Positions 9,772 to 18,723 of a stretch of DNA of 64,000 nt are shown piece by piece. A program made the position numbers and the translations under genes. Each line of letters starts with the position of its first letter. The stretch's first letter is position 1. Source of the stretch: Bacteroidales bacterium. GTDB lineage: Bacteria; Bacteroidota; Bacteroidia; Bacteroidales; WCHB1-69. The stretch lies in NCBI GenBank assembly GCA_017535665.1, contig JAFXTS010000015.1, positions 73,462-137,461 on the forward strand, read 5' to 3'. The notes under the pieces are model-generated. The model was not told the DNA's origin, ran no database searches, and saw nothing but the letters and a program-made list of their open reading frames with translations.

Positions 9772-10620
9772 ATGAAAACAGTAGAACAATTAAAAGAAAT
9801 TGCGGCCCAAGTCCGTCGCGATATCATCAGAATGGTTTACAATGCTAAATCTGGTCATCCAGGAGGCTCTCTGGGCTGCACAGATTTAGTGACAGCTTTG
9901 TATTTTGAGATTATGGATATCGACCCCGCCAAATTCACTCGTGAGGGTGGGGGAGAAGACATGTTCTTCCTCTCTAATGGCCATATTTCTCCGATGCTGT
10001 ACAGTATCATGGCCCGCCGTGGATACTTCCCAGTCAGCGAGTTAGCTACTTTCAGAAAGTTGGGAACCCGCCTGCAAGGTCACCCCACGCCGGTTGAAAA
10101 ACTACCCGGCCTCCGTATCGCCTCCGGCTCACTCGGACAGGGTGTCTCCGTGGCCATCGGTGCCGCCATCGCTAAAAAACAGAACCAAGACCCCCATACC
10201 GTTTTCGTGCTTACCGGCGACGGCGAACTCGAAGAAGGTCAGATCTGGGAAGCCTTTATGTTCGCTGGCGGCAAAAAGGTGGATAACCTGATTGCCATCA
10301 TTGACCACAATAAAAAACAGATTGACGGCTCTACCGATGATGTGATGCCCCTCGGCTCGCTCAAAGCAAAAATGGAAGCCTTCAACTGGACCGTTTTGGA
10401 GATGGATGGTAATGATATGCAGCAAGTTGTGGACACTCTCCATGAGGCCAAATCAAAACTTGGACAAGGCAATCCTGTGGTCATTGTCATGAAGAGTGAA
10501 ATGGGAATGGGCGTGGATTTCATGATGGGTACCCATAAATGGCACGGAACGCCCCCCAACCAGGAACAGGCCGAGGCAGCCCTGCAACAGCTGCCCACCA
10601 CCTCGCTTGGCGATTTCTAA
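9772..10620 (+). CDS. Transketolase, N-terminal (TPP-binding) subunit
   Basis: A 282-residue protein matching only the thiamine-diphosphate-binding half of transketolase. Visible features are KSGHPGGSLGCTDL near the start, ASGSLGQGVSVAIG, and the TPP/Mg motif starting at GDGELEEGQ (about residue 149) with the downstream DHNKKQIDG. Family knowledge: split transketolases need a C-terminal partner supplying the pyrimidine-binding and C-terminal domains. No such gene is adjacent; the next gene is an LptF/LptG permease. The start is set at the ATG at 9772; an in-frame TTG six bases earlier is less likely. The length is normal for the split N-terminal subunit, so this is not a truncation. Activity would depend on a partner encoded elsewhere. 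Confidence 0.93.
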   Translation: MKTVEQLKEIAAQVRRDIIRMVYNAKSGHPGGSLGCTDLVTALYFEIMDIDPAKFTREGGGEDMFFLSNGHISPMLYSIMARRGYFPVSELATFRKLGTRLQGHPTPVEKLPGLRIASGSLGQGVSVAIGAAIAKKQNQDPHTVFVLTGDGELEEGQIWEAFMFAGGKKVDNLIAIIDHNKKQIDGSTDDVMPLGSLKAKMEAFNWTVLEMDGNDMQQVVDTLHEAKSKLGQGNPVVIVMKSEMGMGVDFMMGTHKWHGTPPNQEQAEAALQQLPTTSLGDF

Positions 10621-10630
10621 CTGTTAAGCC

Positions 10631-12121
10631 GTGAAACCTCGACCTAAAGTACAGAGACATTTCTTCGATATTTCTGTCACCAAAATCATCTACCGATATT
10701 TGGTAAAGAAGTTTGTGTCTCCCTTTTTTCTTACCTTCTTCCTCGCCCTGCTGATCATTGATATGCAGTTCCTCTGGAAGTATGTGGACGACCTGGTAGG
10801 AAAAGGGTTGGAATGGTATCTGATATTGGAATTATTATTCTATGTATCAGCTACTTTCGTAAGTTTGGCAATGGCCTTGGCAGTCCTTCTATCTTCTTTA
10901 ATGACTTTTGGAAATTTGGGAGAGAAATACGAAATCGTGGCGATGAAATCGGCAGGCATTTCTATCACCAGCCTGATGAAGCCTCTGGCGCTGATTTCCC
11001 TACTGTTGGCCCTTTTCTCCTTCTGGTTTTCCGACAATGTGGTGCCCGCGGCTTACGTCAAATGGCGCACCATGATGTACGAAATTGCTGAGCAAAAACC
11101 CACCCTCAGCATGGATGAGGGCGTCTTCTATGACGGCATCGACGGGTATATCATCCGTATCGGCAAAAAGCACCGCGACAACGAGAATATTGAGGATGTG
11201 CTCATCTACGACCACTCCAAGTTTATGGGAAATATTACGGGAACCTACGCAAAACGTGGCACGATGACCATCACTCCCGACAAAAAGTTCTTTGTTTTCA
11301 CGCTTTACGACGGATATTTATGGGATGAGAGCCGGAATCAAAACAGCCGCGATGCCTCCTATCCCTACTTTTTCGCTCGCTTCAAGAAACAATATTTGAA
11401 AATGGACATCTCCTCTTTTGAAATGCAGGACGTGAGTGATGAGTTCTTTAAGGAGTCAAGCAAAGCCTCTAAAATTGAGAAGATTAACGAGGATATTATG
11501 GTTAAAAAATCGGAGATTAACGATATCTCCTCAGATGTTTTCCGAAAATATGAAGCGGCATTTTATAAAGATCTAAAAATAAGGGGTGAAGAGTGGAAGA
11601 AAAGACCTGCCGAACAACAGCATTTTACAATGGAAAAGTTAGCGCCTTCCTATCGCGAACAGGTCTATTACCGTGCGCTTGCCAAAGCCGACAATCTGAT
11701 GGGAAGTCTATCTCAATCACATCTTATTACTGAACTGAAAGAAAGGGAGTTGAGAGAATATCAGATTGAGTTTCATCAAAGATTGGCACTCCCGCTTGCC
11801 TGCTTCCTCTTCTTCTTTACCGGCGCTCCATTAGGTACAATTATCCGCAAAGGCGGTATAGGTATTCCTTTGGTAATCACCGTGATATTCTTTGCCTTCT
11901 ATTTTGTCATCTCTATTTTTGGAGAAAAAATGGCAAAGAATGGCGACACCCCCGTTTGGGTTGGAATGTGGCTCTCTACTTTTATCACCGTCCCCATCTG
12001 CATCTTCTTGACCTATAAAGCGGCAGTGGATTCAGCGATGATGTCACCCGATGCATACGCTAATTTCTTTAGAAAAATCAAAGATTTTATTCATAAAAAA
12101 TCCCGCAAAAAACAATCATAA
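10631..12121 (+). CDS. LptF/LptG-family (YjgP/YjgQ) permease
   Basis: A 496-residue inner-membrane protein of the LptF/LptG family, which with LptB extracts lipopolysaccharide and passes it to LptC and LptA. The topology fits: three N-terminal membrane segments (about 31-49, 64-92 and 117-135), a long periplasmic domain containing the family signature around KSAGISITSLMKP and the beta-jellyroll, then three membrane segments after about residue 385, including the conserved FFFTGAPLGTIIRKGG motif. The periplasmic part carries an extra charged, helix-prone insertion (about 275-365). The start is GTG at 10631, as no in-frame ATG exists before the first membrane segment. It lies 10 bp after the transketolase gene and its stop overlaps the next ATG. 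Confidence 0.9.
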   Translation: MKPRPKVQRHFFDISVTKIIYRYLVKKFVSPFFLTFFLALLIIDMQFLWKYVDDLVGKGLEWYLILELLFYVSATFVSLAMALAVLLSSLMTFGNLGEKYEIVAMKSAGISITSLMKPLALISLLLALFSFWFSDNVVPAAYVKWRTMMYEIAEQKPTLSMDEGVFYDGIDGYIIRIGKKHRDNENIEDVLIYDHSKFMGNITGTYAKRGTMTITPDKKFFVFTLYDGYLWDESRNQNSRDASYPYFFARFKKQYLKMDISSFEMQDVSDEFFKESSKASKIEKINEDIMVKKSEINDISSDVFRKYEAAFYKDLKIRGEEWKKRPAEQQHFTMEKLAPSYREQVYYRALAKADNLMGSLSQSHLITELKERELREYQIEFHQRLALPLACFLFFFTGAPLGTIIRKGGIGIPLVITVIFFAFYFVISIFGEKMAKNGDTPVWVGMWLSTFITVPICIFLTYKAAVDSAMMSPDAYANFFRKIKDFIHKKSRKKQS

Positions 12122-13338
12122 TGAAGATTTTACAAATTTGTCATAAACCTCCCTATCCTCCCTCTGACGGGGGTACGATTGCCATGAACAATGTCACCCA
12201 AGGTCTGCTTCAAGCCGGCCACAAAGTGAAGGTTCTCGCCATCGAAACCCCGAAACATAGAGTGAACCGAGCCGCAATGCCAGGCTCCTACTTGGCCGCC
12301 ACCGACTTCGAGGCCGTTTATGTGGATACTTCCATCTCGTATGCTGCTGCTTTCAAGACGATCTTTACCCATCAGGCCTATCAGGTAAGTCGCTTTTACT
12401 CAAAAACTTTTGCCAAGAAAATTGCAGAGGTTCTGAAGAAAGACCAGTTCGATATCATCCACCTCGAATCGCTCTTTACCACCCCGTATATTCCTGTTAT
12501 TCGTCAGTATTCCAAAGCGAAAATTGTGCTCAGAACGCATAATATTGAGCATCAGATTTGGAAAAGAGTGGCGAAAAACGAGAAAAACTGGTTCAGAAAA
12601 TGGGCTATCCGCTATATGTCCAATCAGTTGGAGCGCTATGAATGCGGCTTGTCAGGTCAGATTGACGCCTTTGCCGCCATTTCGGAACCCGACTACCACT
12701 TTTTTGCTGCCCAGTATGGGAATCTTCCTGGCACCATTCTTCCGTTAGGTATCAACATCGATGATTATCCTGATGATGAGGAATATATGCCCTCCGATGT
12801 TCCCGAATTGTTCCACGTGGGCAGCATGAATTGGCGTCCCAATGTGGAAGGTATTGAGTTCTTTTTAGATGAAGTGTGGCCCCTGGTACTGGAGCGTTTC
12901 CCAAAAATTACGTTCACGATAGCCGGCCGCTGCATACCGACCGCCATTTCTCAACGTACAGATCCCAACCTTATCATTGCTGGAGAAGTGCCCTCCGCTA
13001 ATGAGTTTATCCTCTCTAAAGATATCATGATTGTGCCTATTTTGTCAGGTAGTGGCGTGCGGGTGAAGATTATTGAAGGGATGGCCTTGGGAAAAACGAT
13101 TATCACCACTACGATAGGGGCTGAAGGACTCGCTGTGGAAAATGGCAAGAACATTCTGATCGCCGACACCCCTGAAGAATTTGTGGAGGCAATCGCGAAA
13201 TGTGTACACACGCCGGATATCTGTGCCATTTTGGGTGAAAATGCCCGTAACTTTGTAGCTCTCAACCATAACAATGAGGTCATTACCCAAAACCTCACCG
13301 ATTTTTATGAGGCTTTAATTCAGAATGAGAACAAGTAA
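12121..13338 (+). CDS. GT4-type glycosyltransferase
   Basis: A 405-residue GT-B fold glycosyltransferase. The N-terminal domain begins MKILQICHKPPYPPSDGG, the Gly-rich acceptor-side loop typical of GT4 enzymes, and continues with IIHLESLF and VLRTHNIEHQIW. The C-terminal donor domain starts with HVGSMNWRPNVEG (about 231-243), with TFTIAGR and the donor-binding motif SGSGVRVKIIEGMALGK (about residues 305-321), which holds the GT4 Glu. It lacks a signal peptide and probably works at the cytoplasmic face. Position between an LPS-export permease and dxs suggests envelope glycan or LPS synthesis, but donor and acceptor are unknown. The start shares one base with the permease stop; the stop overlaps dxs by 14 bp. 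Confidence 0.92.
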   Translation: MKILQICHKPPYPPSDGGTIAMNNVTQGLLQAGHKVKVLAIETPKHRVNRAAMPGSYLAATDFEAVYVDTSISYAAAFKTIFTHQAYQVSRFYSKTFAKKIAEVLKKDQFDIIHLESLFTTPYIPVIRQYSKAKIVLRTHNIEHQIWKRVAKNEKNWFRKWAIRYMSNQLERYECGLSGQIDAFAAISEPDYHFFAAQYGNLPGTILPLGINIDDYPDDEEYMPSDVPELFHVGSMNWRPNVEGIEFFLDEVWPLVLERFPKITFTIAGRCIPTAISQRTDPNLIIAGEVPSANEFILSKDIMIVPILSGSGVRVKIIEGMALGKTIITTTIGAEGLAVENGKNILIADTPEEFVEAIAKCVHTPDICAILGENARNFVALNHNNEVITQNLTDFYEALIQNENK

Positions 13339-15226
13339 ATACCGCTACTTATCACAAATCAACTCCCCCGCAGACCTCCGCAAGCTACAAGTGTCGGAAT
13401 TACCCAAGTTGTGCGAGGAGCTGAGGGACTATATTATCACTGAAACGGCTGAAAATCCTGGACATCTGGGATCTTCGTTGGGAGCAGTGGAACTGGCGGT
13501 GGCCATCCACTATGTGTTCGATACTCCTCACGACAAGCTGGTTTGGGACGTGGGGCATCAGGCCTACGCCCATAAGATTCTGACAGGAAGAAAAGAACAG
13601 TTTCACACCAACCGTAAGTATCATGGCATCAGCGGTTTTCCAAAGATGTCGGAAAGCGAATACGATGCTTTTGGTACAGGGCATTCCTCCACCTCTATCT
13701 CCGCCATTTTAGGAATGGCAGTGGCTGGGAAAATGGCCGGTGATGATGAAAGTAACTATATCGCAGTCATCGGCGATGGCTCCATGGGCGGCGGCATGGC
13801 CTTCGAAGCGTTGAATCATGCGGCCGAGACCAAAGCCAATGTGCTGATCATTCTCAATGATAATAAGATAGCTATCGACAAAAATGTCGGTGCGATGAGC
13901 CGCAACCTACTGAATATTACCTCATCGCCAGGCTATAACCGCGCCAAGAACCGTCTTTGGAACTTCCTCTCCGTAAGTAAGCCTATTCGTAACCGTATCT
14001 TGCGTTTTTTCAGTAAGATGGGCAATGCTATCAAGGGTGCTATCTTGTTAGGAAGTAATCTCTTTCAGGCATTGGGTTTCCGTTACTTCGGTCCGGTGGA
14101 TGGTCATAACGTGGAACATCTGGTCAAGGTATTGCAAGGATTGAAGCCCATCAAAGGTGCCCGCCTGTTGCACGCGATTACGGTGAAGGGTAAGGGACTC
14201 ACCGCCGCCGAACAAAACCAGACCACCTATCATGCGCCCGGCAAGTTCGACCCCGATACAGGTGAACGCATCTCCACTTCGGAAGCAGGACAACCCCCTA
14301 AATATCAAGATGTTTTTGGAGAAACCATCCTCGAATTGGCGAAGCAAGACGAACGCGTGGTGGGCATTACGCCAGCCATGGCTACGGGCTGCTCTTTGAC
14401 GATCCTTGGTAAAGTATTTCCCGACAGGGCGATAGATGTGGGCATTGCGGAACAACATGCCGTTACCTTCGCCGCAGGCCTTGCCGCACAAGGCATGGTG
14501 CCCTTCTGCAACATCTACTCCTCCTTCCTGCAACGCGCCTACGACCAGATTATCCATGACGTGGCCCTTCAAAAACTGCCGGTCATCTTCTGTGTGGATC
14601 GTGCGGGCCTGGTAGGAGAGGATGGCGCCACCCACCACGGCGTTTTCGACATGGCTTTCCTGCGCTCCGTTCCCAATATGATTATCGCTGCCGCTATGGA
14701 CGAAAACGACCTGCGTAACCTGATGTACACTGCCTATCGTCATCGCGAACTGCCTTTCGCTATCCGCTATCCGCGGGGGAGGGGAGTGGGCGCCGACTGG
14801 CATCAGCCTATGCAGGAACTGGAAATTGGAAAAGGCCGTGTACTGCAGCAAGGGAAGGATATTGCCGTGATTTCCATTGGGAAGATGGGACAGCACGTGC
14901 AACAGGCACTCGCCCCCATGCGCGCCGCCGGACTCAATCCCACCCATGTCGATATGCGCTTCCTCGCTCCGCTGGACCTCCAACTGTTGGAAGAGGTGGC
15001 CGCCACCCATAAGGTGCTGTTCACCGTGGAAGATGGCGTGTCGCACGGCGGACTATTCTCCGCTGTAACTGAGGTGATTGCCCAACGCCCAACGCCCATC
15101 CCCGTCATCCCCATCGCTATCAACGACCGTTTTGTGGAACATGGCGACATCAACTCCCTCTACGATGAGTGCGGCCTAACCCCTGAGAAAATAGCAGAAA
15201 AAATCATACAGTACAACATCTTGTAA
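13325..15226 (+). CDS. dxs: 1-deoxy-D-xylulose-5-phosphate synthase
   Basis: A 633-residue DXS of normal length, the first enzyme of the MEP isoprenoid pathway, condensing pyruvate and glyceraldehyde 3-phosphate with loss of CO2. Visible features: VWDVGHQAYAHKILTGR near the N-terminus, GTGHSSTSISA, the TPP/Mg motif GDGSMGGGMAFEALN (from about residue 150) with downstream NDNKIAID, and the central DVGIAEQHAVTFAAG carrying the catalytic Glu (about 376). HHGVFDMAFLRSVPN and PFAIRYPRG follow. The C-terminal transketolase-type domain is complete. The start overlaps the preceding glycosyltransferase by 14 bp, so the genes are cotranscribed. It is the last gene of the greA run; no clear hairpin terminator follows. 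Confidence 0.97.
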   Translation: MRTSKYRYLSQINSPADLRKLQVSELPKLCEELRDYIITETAENPGHLGSSLGAVELAVAIHYVFDTPHDKLVWDVGHQAYAHKILTGRKEQFHTNRKYHGISGFPKMSESEYDAFGTGHSSTSISAILGMAVAGKMAGDDESNYIAVIGDGSMGGGMAFEALNHAAETKANVLIILNDNKIAIDKNVGAMSRNLLNITSSPGYNRAKNRLWNFLSVSKPIRNRILRFFSKMGNAIKGAILLGSNLFQALGFRYFGPVDGHNVEHLVKVLQGLKPIKGARLLHAITVKGKGLTAAEQNQTTYHAPGKFDPDTGERISTSEAGQPPKYQDVFGETILELAKQDERVVGITPAMATGCSLTILGKVFPDRAIDVGIAEQHAVTFAAGLAAQGMVPFCNIYSSFLQRAYDQIIHDVALQKLPVIFCVDRAGLVGEDGATHHGVFDMAFLRSVPNMIIAAAMDENDLRNLMYTAYRHRELPFAIRYPRGRGVGADWHQPMQELEIGKGRVLQQGKDIAVISIGKMGQHVQQALAPMRAAGLNPTHVDMRFLAPLDLQLLEEVAATHKVLFTVEDGVSHGGLFSAVTEVIAQRPTPIPVIPIAINDRFVEHGDINSLYDECGLTPEKIAEKIIQYNIL

Positions 15227-15256
15227 AACCTACCGTTTTATTCGGAAAATTTCATG

Positions 15257-15264
15257 TAACTTTG
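15257..15264 (+). promoter_or_regulatory. Bacteroidota-type -7 element (TAACTTTG)
   Basis: A perfect match to the TAnnTTTG -7 consensus of Bacteroidota primary-sigma promoters, 25 bp before the ATG of the lipoprotein gene. A T-rich TTTTA lies about 17 bp upstream as a weak -33 candidate. It would start a separate transcript for the lipoprotein/glutamine synthetase group. Confidence 0.65.
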
Positions 15265-15288
15265 CCCCCTAAATTAATCATCGGAAAA

Positions 15289-16242
15289 ATGAAACACAAC
15301 TGGCTCGTTAGCATCTTGATAATGATGGTTTTCAGCGTTCTGCTTCTGTCCTCCTGCAAGCATGAACCGGTGCAGCCATTGAGCCAGCCTAAAGCCAATG
15401 CGGAGTGTCCAATCAGCACCATTCCGACCGACTTTTCCGATCTGGATTCAGAGACCCAAACCTATCCATTGCCGGAAGGTTTCTTCCAAGAGTTCATCAA
15501 ATATGCTTTCCAGTATGAAGGTACCCATGTTACGATTCCAGCCCAGCTGCCGGAAGAGTGGAAACTGCTGTACCGTGAGCCCCTGCCGGCCAGTCAGGAA
15601 CTGTGGCTGGTGCAGTCGGCCGACCACGATTGGACCTACCTGCTTGTGACTGCCGGACAGCACGTTCGTGATGCCGTTCCAGTAGCCCTCGACCTCGCCT
15701 CCACCGGCGCGCTCATCGAGTCGGAAGTGTGGTCCTGGCACCGCGATGAGGACGGCTCCTTCATCGTGTCGAAACGCTACGAGAAACGCCCCGATGTTCG
15801 CGACACCACCCAACACCAGCGCCGCATCGAAGCCCTCGACCGGTACGTCGTGAGTGAGGCAGGACAGTTCAAATGCACCCCCCAGAGTTTGGCAGAAGGT
15901 ACCCCCTACCAGGTTGTCATCCTTTACAACTTGGCTCCTGAAAGACCTGACACATGGTACGATGTGATGAGTTCCATCGCGCCCTATTGCGAAGAGAACA
16001 ATCTCTATTTTGTGACTGTTGCCGCCGCTACCGAAGACCTGCACCACGTCATCATTGAAGATTACCAACTTAACTATATCGCAACGGTTGACATCGCAGA
16101 ACTGGTGGCCAACACCGACCATGGAATCGTTTTGATGCAGAATGGCGCAGAACCCCGCGTGGAAAACTATTCCGACAACGAACGCTATCTGCAAATGAAA
16201 ATCAGAAACTATTTTAATGCTATCAACAATATAAATTTGTAA
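15289..16242 (+). CDS. Lipoprotein of unknown function
   Basis: A 317-residue lipoprotein. The start is placed at the ATG at 15289 because a typical lipoprotein signal peptide follows (Lys/His, a hydrophobic core, then the lipobox LSSC with Cys23). An in-frame TTG at 15262 lies inside the promoter and is rejected. The mature part is rich in Glu, Asp and Trp. Two tracts look domain-like: WKLLYREPLPASQELWLVQ and a C-terminal alpha/beta region from about 205 (YQVVILYNLAPERPDTWYDV... through IATVDIAELVAN) that recalls a thioredoxin-like fold without a Cys-x-x-Cys motif. No function is assigned. Glutamine synthetase follows after 3 bp. Confidence 0.85.
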   Translation: MKHNWLVSILIMMVFSVLLLSSCKHEPVQPLSQPKANAECPISTIPTDFSDLDSETQTYPLPEGFFQEFIKYAFQYEGTHVTIPAQLPEEWKLLYREPLPASQELWLVQSADHDWTYLLVTAGQHVRDAVPVALDLASTGALIESEVWSWHRDEDGSFIVSKRYEKRPDVRDTTQHQRRIEALDRYVVSEAGQFKCTPQSLAEGTPYQVVILYNLAPERPDTWYDVMSSIAPYCEENNLYFVTVAAATEDLHHVIIEDYQLNYIATVDIAELVANTDHGIVLMQNGAEPRVENYSDNERYLQMKIRNYFNAINNINL

Positions 16243-16245
16243 ATT

Positions 16246-17751
16246 ATGAAAGAAGAGCAGAACATGAACATGAATCAAGTGGCGGCTTTCCTCAAGAAAA
16301 AGCCCGAAGATTTTACCAAGGCCGATATGATTCGTTTTGTTGAAGAAAATGAGATCCAGATGATTAACTTCCGCTATGTGGCGGGAGATGGACGTATCAA
16401 GACCTTGAACTTTGTGCTTAACGACCACGATTATCTCGAACAGATTCTCTCTTGCGGCGAGCGTGTCGATGGCTCCAACATCTTCCCTGATTTCATCCAT
16501 GCCGACTCCAGCGACATGTATGTCATCCCTCGCTTCCGTACCGCTTTCGTCGATCCTTTCGCTACCATCCCCACCCTCTCCTTCCTCTGCTCTTACTTCA
16601 ATAAGGACGGACTTCCGATGGAAAATTCTCCCGAATATATTCTCCGCAAGGCCGTCAAATCCTTCAAACAGGTTACAGGCTACGACTTCCAAGCCATGGG
16701 CGAATTGGAGTATTATGTGATTGGCGACAAAGAAGAGCTGTATCTCACCCCTGACCAGAAAGGATATCACGAATCTGCCCCCTTCGCCAAGTTTGAGGAG
16801 TTCCGCACCCAGTGCATGCTCTATATCTCGCAGGTGGGCGGTTTGATCAAGTACGGCCACTCCGAAGTGGGTAACTTCACCCTCGACGATAAGATTTATG
16901 AGCAGAATGAGATTGAATTTCTGGTGACCGATGTGCAGGATGCGGCCGACCAGCTCATCCTCGCCAAGTGGATCATCCGTAACCTCGCCTACCAGTATGG
17001 TCTTGATGTGACCTTCGCTCCCAAGATTACCAGCGGTAAGGCAGGCAGCGGTCTCCATATCCATACCCGTATTGTCAAAAACGGCAAAAACCAAATGGTG
17101 ACCAAGGGCAAGCTGAACTCCATCGCCAAGAATGCTATCGCCGGCTATATGACCTGCGCCTCCTCGCTCACCGCTTTTGGAAATACCAATCCGACCTCAT
17201 ACTTCCGTCTCGTTCCCCATCAGGAAGCTCCCACCTCCATCTGCTGGGGCGACCGCAACCGCTCGGTGCTCGTGCGTGTGCCGCTCGGCTGGACCAGCGC
17301 CAAAGATATGGTCGCCATGGCCAACCCCAAAGAGAAACCCAATAACGTGGACCATTCCCAGAAACAGACGGTCGAGTTCAGATGCTCCGACGGCTCCGCC
17401 GACATCTACCTCTTGCTCGCAGGTATCGTAGTGGCCGCCCGCCATGGTTTCGAAATGGAGAAGCCCCTCGAACTGGCCGAGAAGACGTATGTGGACGTTA
17501 ACATCCATCGCCCCGAACACCGCGCCCGCCTCGAAAGCCTCGACCAGCTTCCGGCCTCCTGCGCCGAATCGGCCGACCAGCTTTCTGCCCATCGTACCAT
17601 CTTCGAGAAGTATGGTGTTTTCAATGCCGATATGATCGACGACATTATCAAACAACTCAAATCATTCAAGGATGCCGACATCCGCAAGCGTCTGGAGAAA
17701 AATCCTGAATTGATGATGGAGATCGTGAAAGAACATTTCTATTGCGGTTAA
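16246..17751 (+). CDS. Glutamine synthetase family protein
   Basis: A 501-residue glutamine synthetase catalytic protein, which would make glutamine from glutamate, ammonia and ATP. The N-terminal beta-grasp domain (about 25-120) contains INFRYVAGDGRIKTLNF and ADSSDMYVIPRF. The catalytic domain shows GELEYYVIG (first metal-binding Glu), EVGNFTLDD, SGKAGSGLHIH (metal-binding His and the Gly loop), NPTSYFRLVPHQEAP and WGDRNRSVLVRVP (ATP and glutamate-binding Arg residues), then VEFRCSDGSAD. The usual EAPVYIAWG is replaced by EAPTSICWG. No adenylylation-type Tyr loop is evident, so GlnE control is not expected. Two starts are possible: ATG 16246 (used here) or ATG 16264, which has the purine-rich AAGAAGAGCAG upstream. 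It follows the lipoprotein gene by 3 bp. Confidence 0.93.
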   Translation: MKEEQNMNMNQVAAFLKKKPEDFTKADMIRFVEENEIQMINFRYVAGDGRIKTLNFVLNDHDYLEQILSCGERVDGSNIFPDFIHADSSDMYVIPRFRTAFVDPFATIPTLSFLCSYFNKDGLPMENSPEYILRKAVKSFKQVTGYDFQAMGELEYYVIGDKEELYLTPDQKGYHESAPFAKFEEFRTQCMLYISQVGGLIKYGHSEVGNFTLDDKIYEQNEIEFLVTDVQDAADQLILAKWIIRNLAYQYGLDVTFAPKITSGKAGSGLHIHTRIVKNGKNQMVTKGKLNSIAKNAIAGYMTCASSLTAFGNTNPTSYFRLVPHQEAPTSICWGDRNRSVLVRVPLGWTSAKDMVAMANPKEKPNNVDHSQKQTVEFRCSDGSADIYLLLAGIVVAARHGFEMEKPLELAEKTYVDVNIHRPEHRARLESLDQLPASCAESADQLSAHRTIFEKYGVFNADMIDDIIKQLKSFKDADIRKRLEKNPELMMEIVKEHFYCG

Positions 17752-17770
17752 CGAGCTTAATATCAATACC

Positions 17771-18286
17771 ATGTCAACACCTCTCATCATTGTTATTGCA
17801 GTAGTACCTTCGCTCATCCTCGCGGTGGCCGCCTACCTGATTGTTCGCCAATTCATCGAAAATGAACAGCGGAAACGCCTTCTTGACCTGAAGTATGAGG
17901 CCAAGAACCATGTGCTCCCCATGCGCCTTCAGGCATACGAGCGTATGGCCATGTTCCTCGAGCGCATCGAGCCCAACCAGCTCATTTTCAGAGTGAATAA
18001 CCCGGAACTGACGGCCTATCAGATGCAGACCATCCTGTTGGCTACCATCCGTAGCGAGTACGAACACAACCTTTCCCAGCAGATCTATATCTCTGCGGAG
18101 GTGTGGGATTCCATCAAGAATGCCAAGGAACGCGTGGTCAACATCATCAACCTCGCCGCAGGCAAGTTGCCCGATGGGGCGATGGCTACCGACCTTCATA
18201 CCCAAATCTTTGAGGCCGTGGCCGAAAGCTCCCCAACCGCCACTGCCATGCAGCGACTGAAAAAGGAAATTAGCCTCCTTTATTAG
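17771..18286 (+). CDS. Small membrane-anchored protein, conserved hypothetical
   Basis: A 171-residue protein with one N-terminal membrane segment (about residues 4-26, Ile/Val/Ala-rich) followed by a charged helical region. The conserved-looking core is LPMRLQAYERMAMFLERIEPNQLIFRV (segment about residues 56-80), then helices around YEHNLSQQIYIS and AKERVVNIINLAAGKLP. I recall similar short proteins in Bacteroidota of unknown function; no catalytic motif is visible. It probably faces the cytoplasm. It lies 19 bp after glutamine synthetase and is followed by a terminator, so it closes that operon. Confidence 0.85.
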   Translation: MSTPLIIVIAVVPSLILAVAAYLIVRQFIENEQRKRLLDLKYEAKNHVLPMRLQAYERMAMFLERIEPNQLIFRVNNPELTAYQMQTILLATIRSEYEHNLSQQIYISAEVWDSIKNAKERVVNIINLAAGKLPDGAMATDLHTQIFEAVAESSPTATAMQRLKKEISLLY

Positions 18287-18330
18287 TATATATATACATA
18301 TTTTTTTCTACAAGAAAGAAATAAGGCACC

Positions 18331-18366
18331 ATGCTCCCCTTTTTGGAGGGGGGCATCTTTTTTTAT
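18331..18366 (+). terminator. Terminator closing the glutamine synthetase operon
   Basis: A GC-rich stem (18331-18339 with 18348-18356, one G-T pair) followed directly by a C and a run of eight T. It separates the glutamine synthetase operon from the leader of the giant gene. Confidence 0.88.
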
Positions 18367-18557
18367 GCCCGAAAAATTTTTATAAAAAAAATTTATCAAA
18401 AAAAGGGTGTTAATTAAAATTCAGGAGAAATTTGTAAATTGCTGAATAAGAAAAAAATAGGAATTTGTTGAAAACCTGTTGAAAAGTCATTTTTTGTTAG
18501 AATCTACAATGATTTCAAAAAAAATAAAGGAAGTGAATGTACATCGAGAAATTTTTG

Positions 18558-18565
18558 TATTTTTG
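18558..18565 (+). promoter_or_regulatory. Candidate -7 element (TATTTTTG), upstream promoter of the giant gene
   Basis: A perfect TAnnTTTG box followed by CAAG, giving a predicted start near 18572 and an untranslated leader of about 150 bases. No convincing TTTG -33 box is seen. The same eight bases occur before mutB and mscS in this window, which supports it being used as a -7 box. Confidence 0.6.
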
Positions 18566-18642
18566 CAAGTTCATATATTAAAACGAAAAATAGGGTTTGA
18601 ATTTTGAATTCGACTGAAACATTTATTGGAAAAACGAGTATA

Positions 18643-18659
18643 ACTGATTTAGAATCAGT
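18643..18659. promoter_or_regulatory. Perfect 7-bp inverted repeat in the giant gene leader
   Basis: Arms ACTGATT (18643-18649) and AATCAGT (18653-18659) around a 3-base loop. It lies between the two candidate -7 boxes, 8 bp before the second, so it could be an operator for that box or a small hairpin in the leader of the upstream transcript. No regulator is identified. Confidence 0.4.
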
Positions 18660-18666
18660 GTAGTTA

Positions 18667-18674
18667 TAAATTTG
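18667..18674 (+). promoter_or_regulatory. Second candidate -7 element (TAAATTTG) before the giant gene
   Basis: A second TAnnTTTG match, 49 bp before the ATG at 18724. In such A/T-rich DNA a chance match is possible. The distance to the start codon is typical for Bacteroidota leaders. Confidence 0.4.
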
Positions 18675-18723
18675 AAAAATTAGAAGAAAATAAAAATAAA
18701 TAGTAATAATTAAATTCAAAGCA

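Larger units (their letters stand above)
18367..18723. other. AT-rich intergenic leader of the giant gene
   Basis: About 357 bp with no gene. It is strongly A/T-rich with many A and T homopolymers. It holds two TAnnTTTG boxes (18558 and 18667) and a 7-bp inverted repeat (18643-18659). No other structure is evident; the first 190 bp look featureless beyond the A/T tracts. Confidence 0.8.

Noticed and set aside
15448..17094. 548-codon open frame on the minus strand
   Set aside because: It lies antisense across the lipoprotein and glutamine synthetase genes, both of which have clear signals and motifs; its translation has no recognisable domain.
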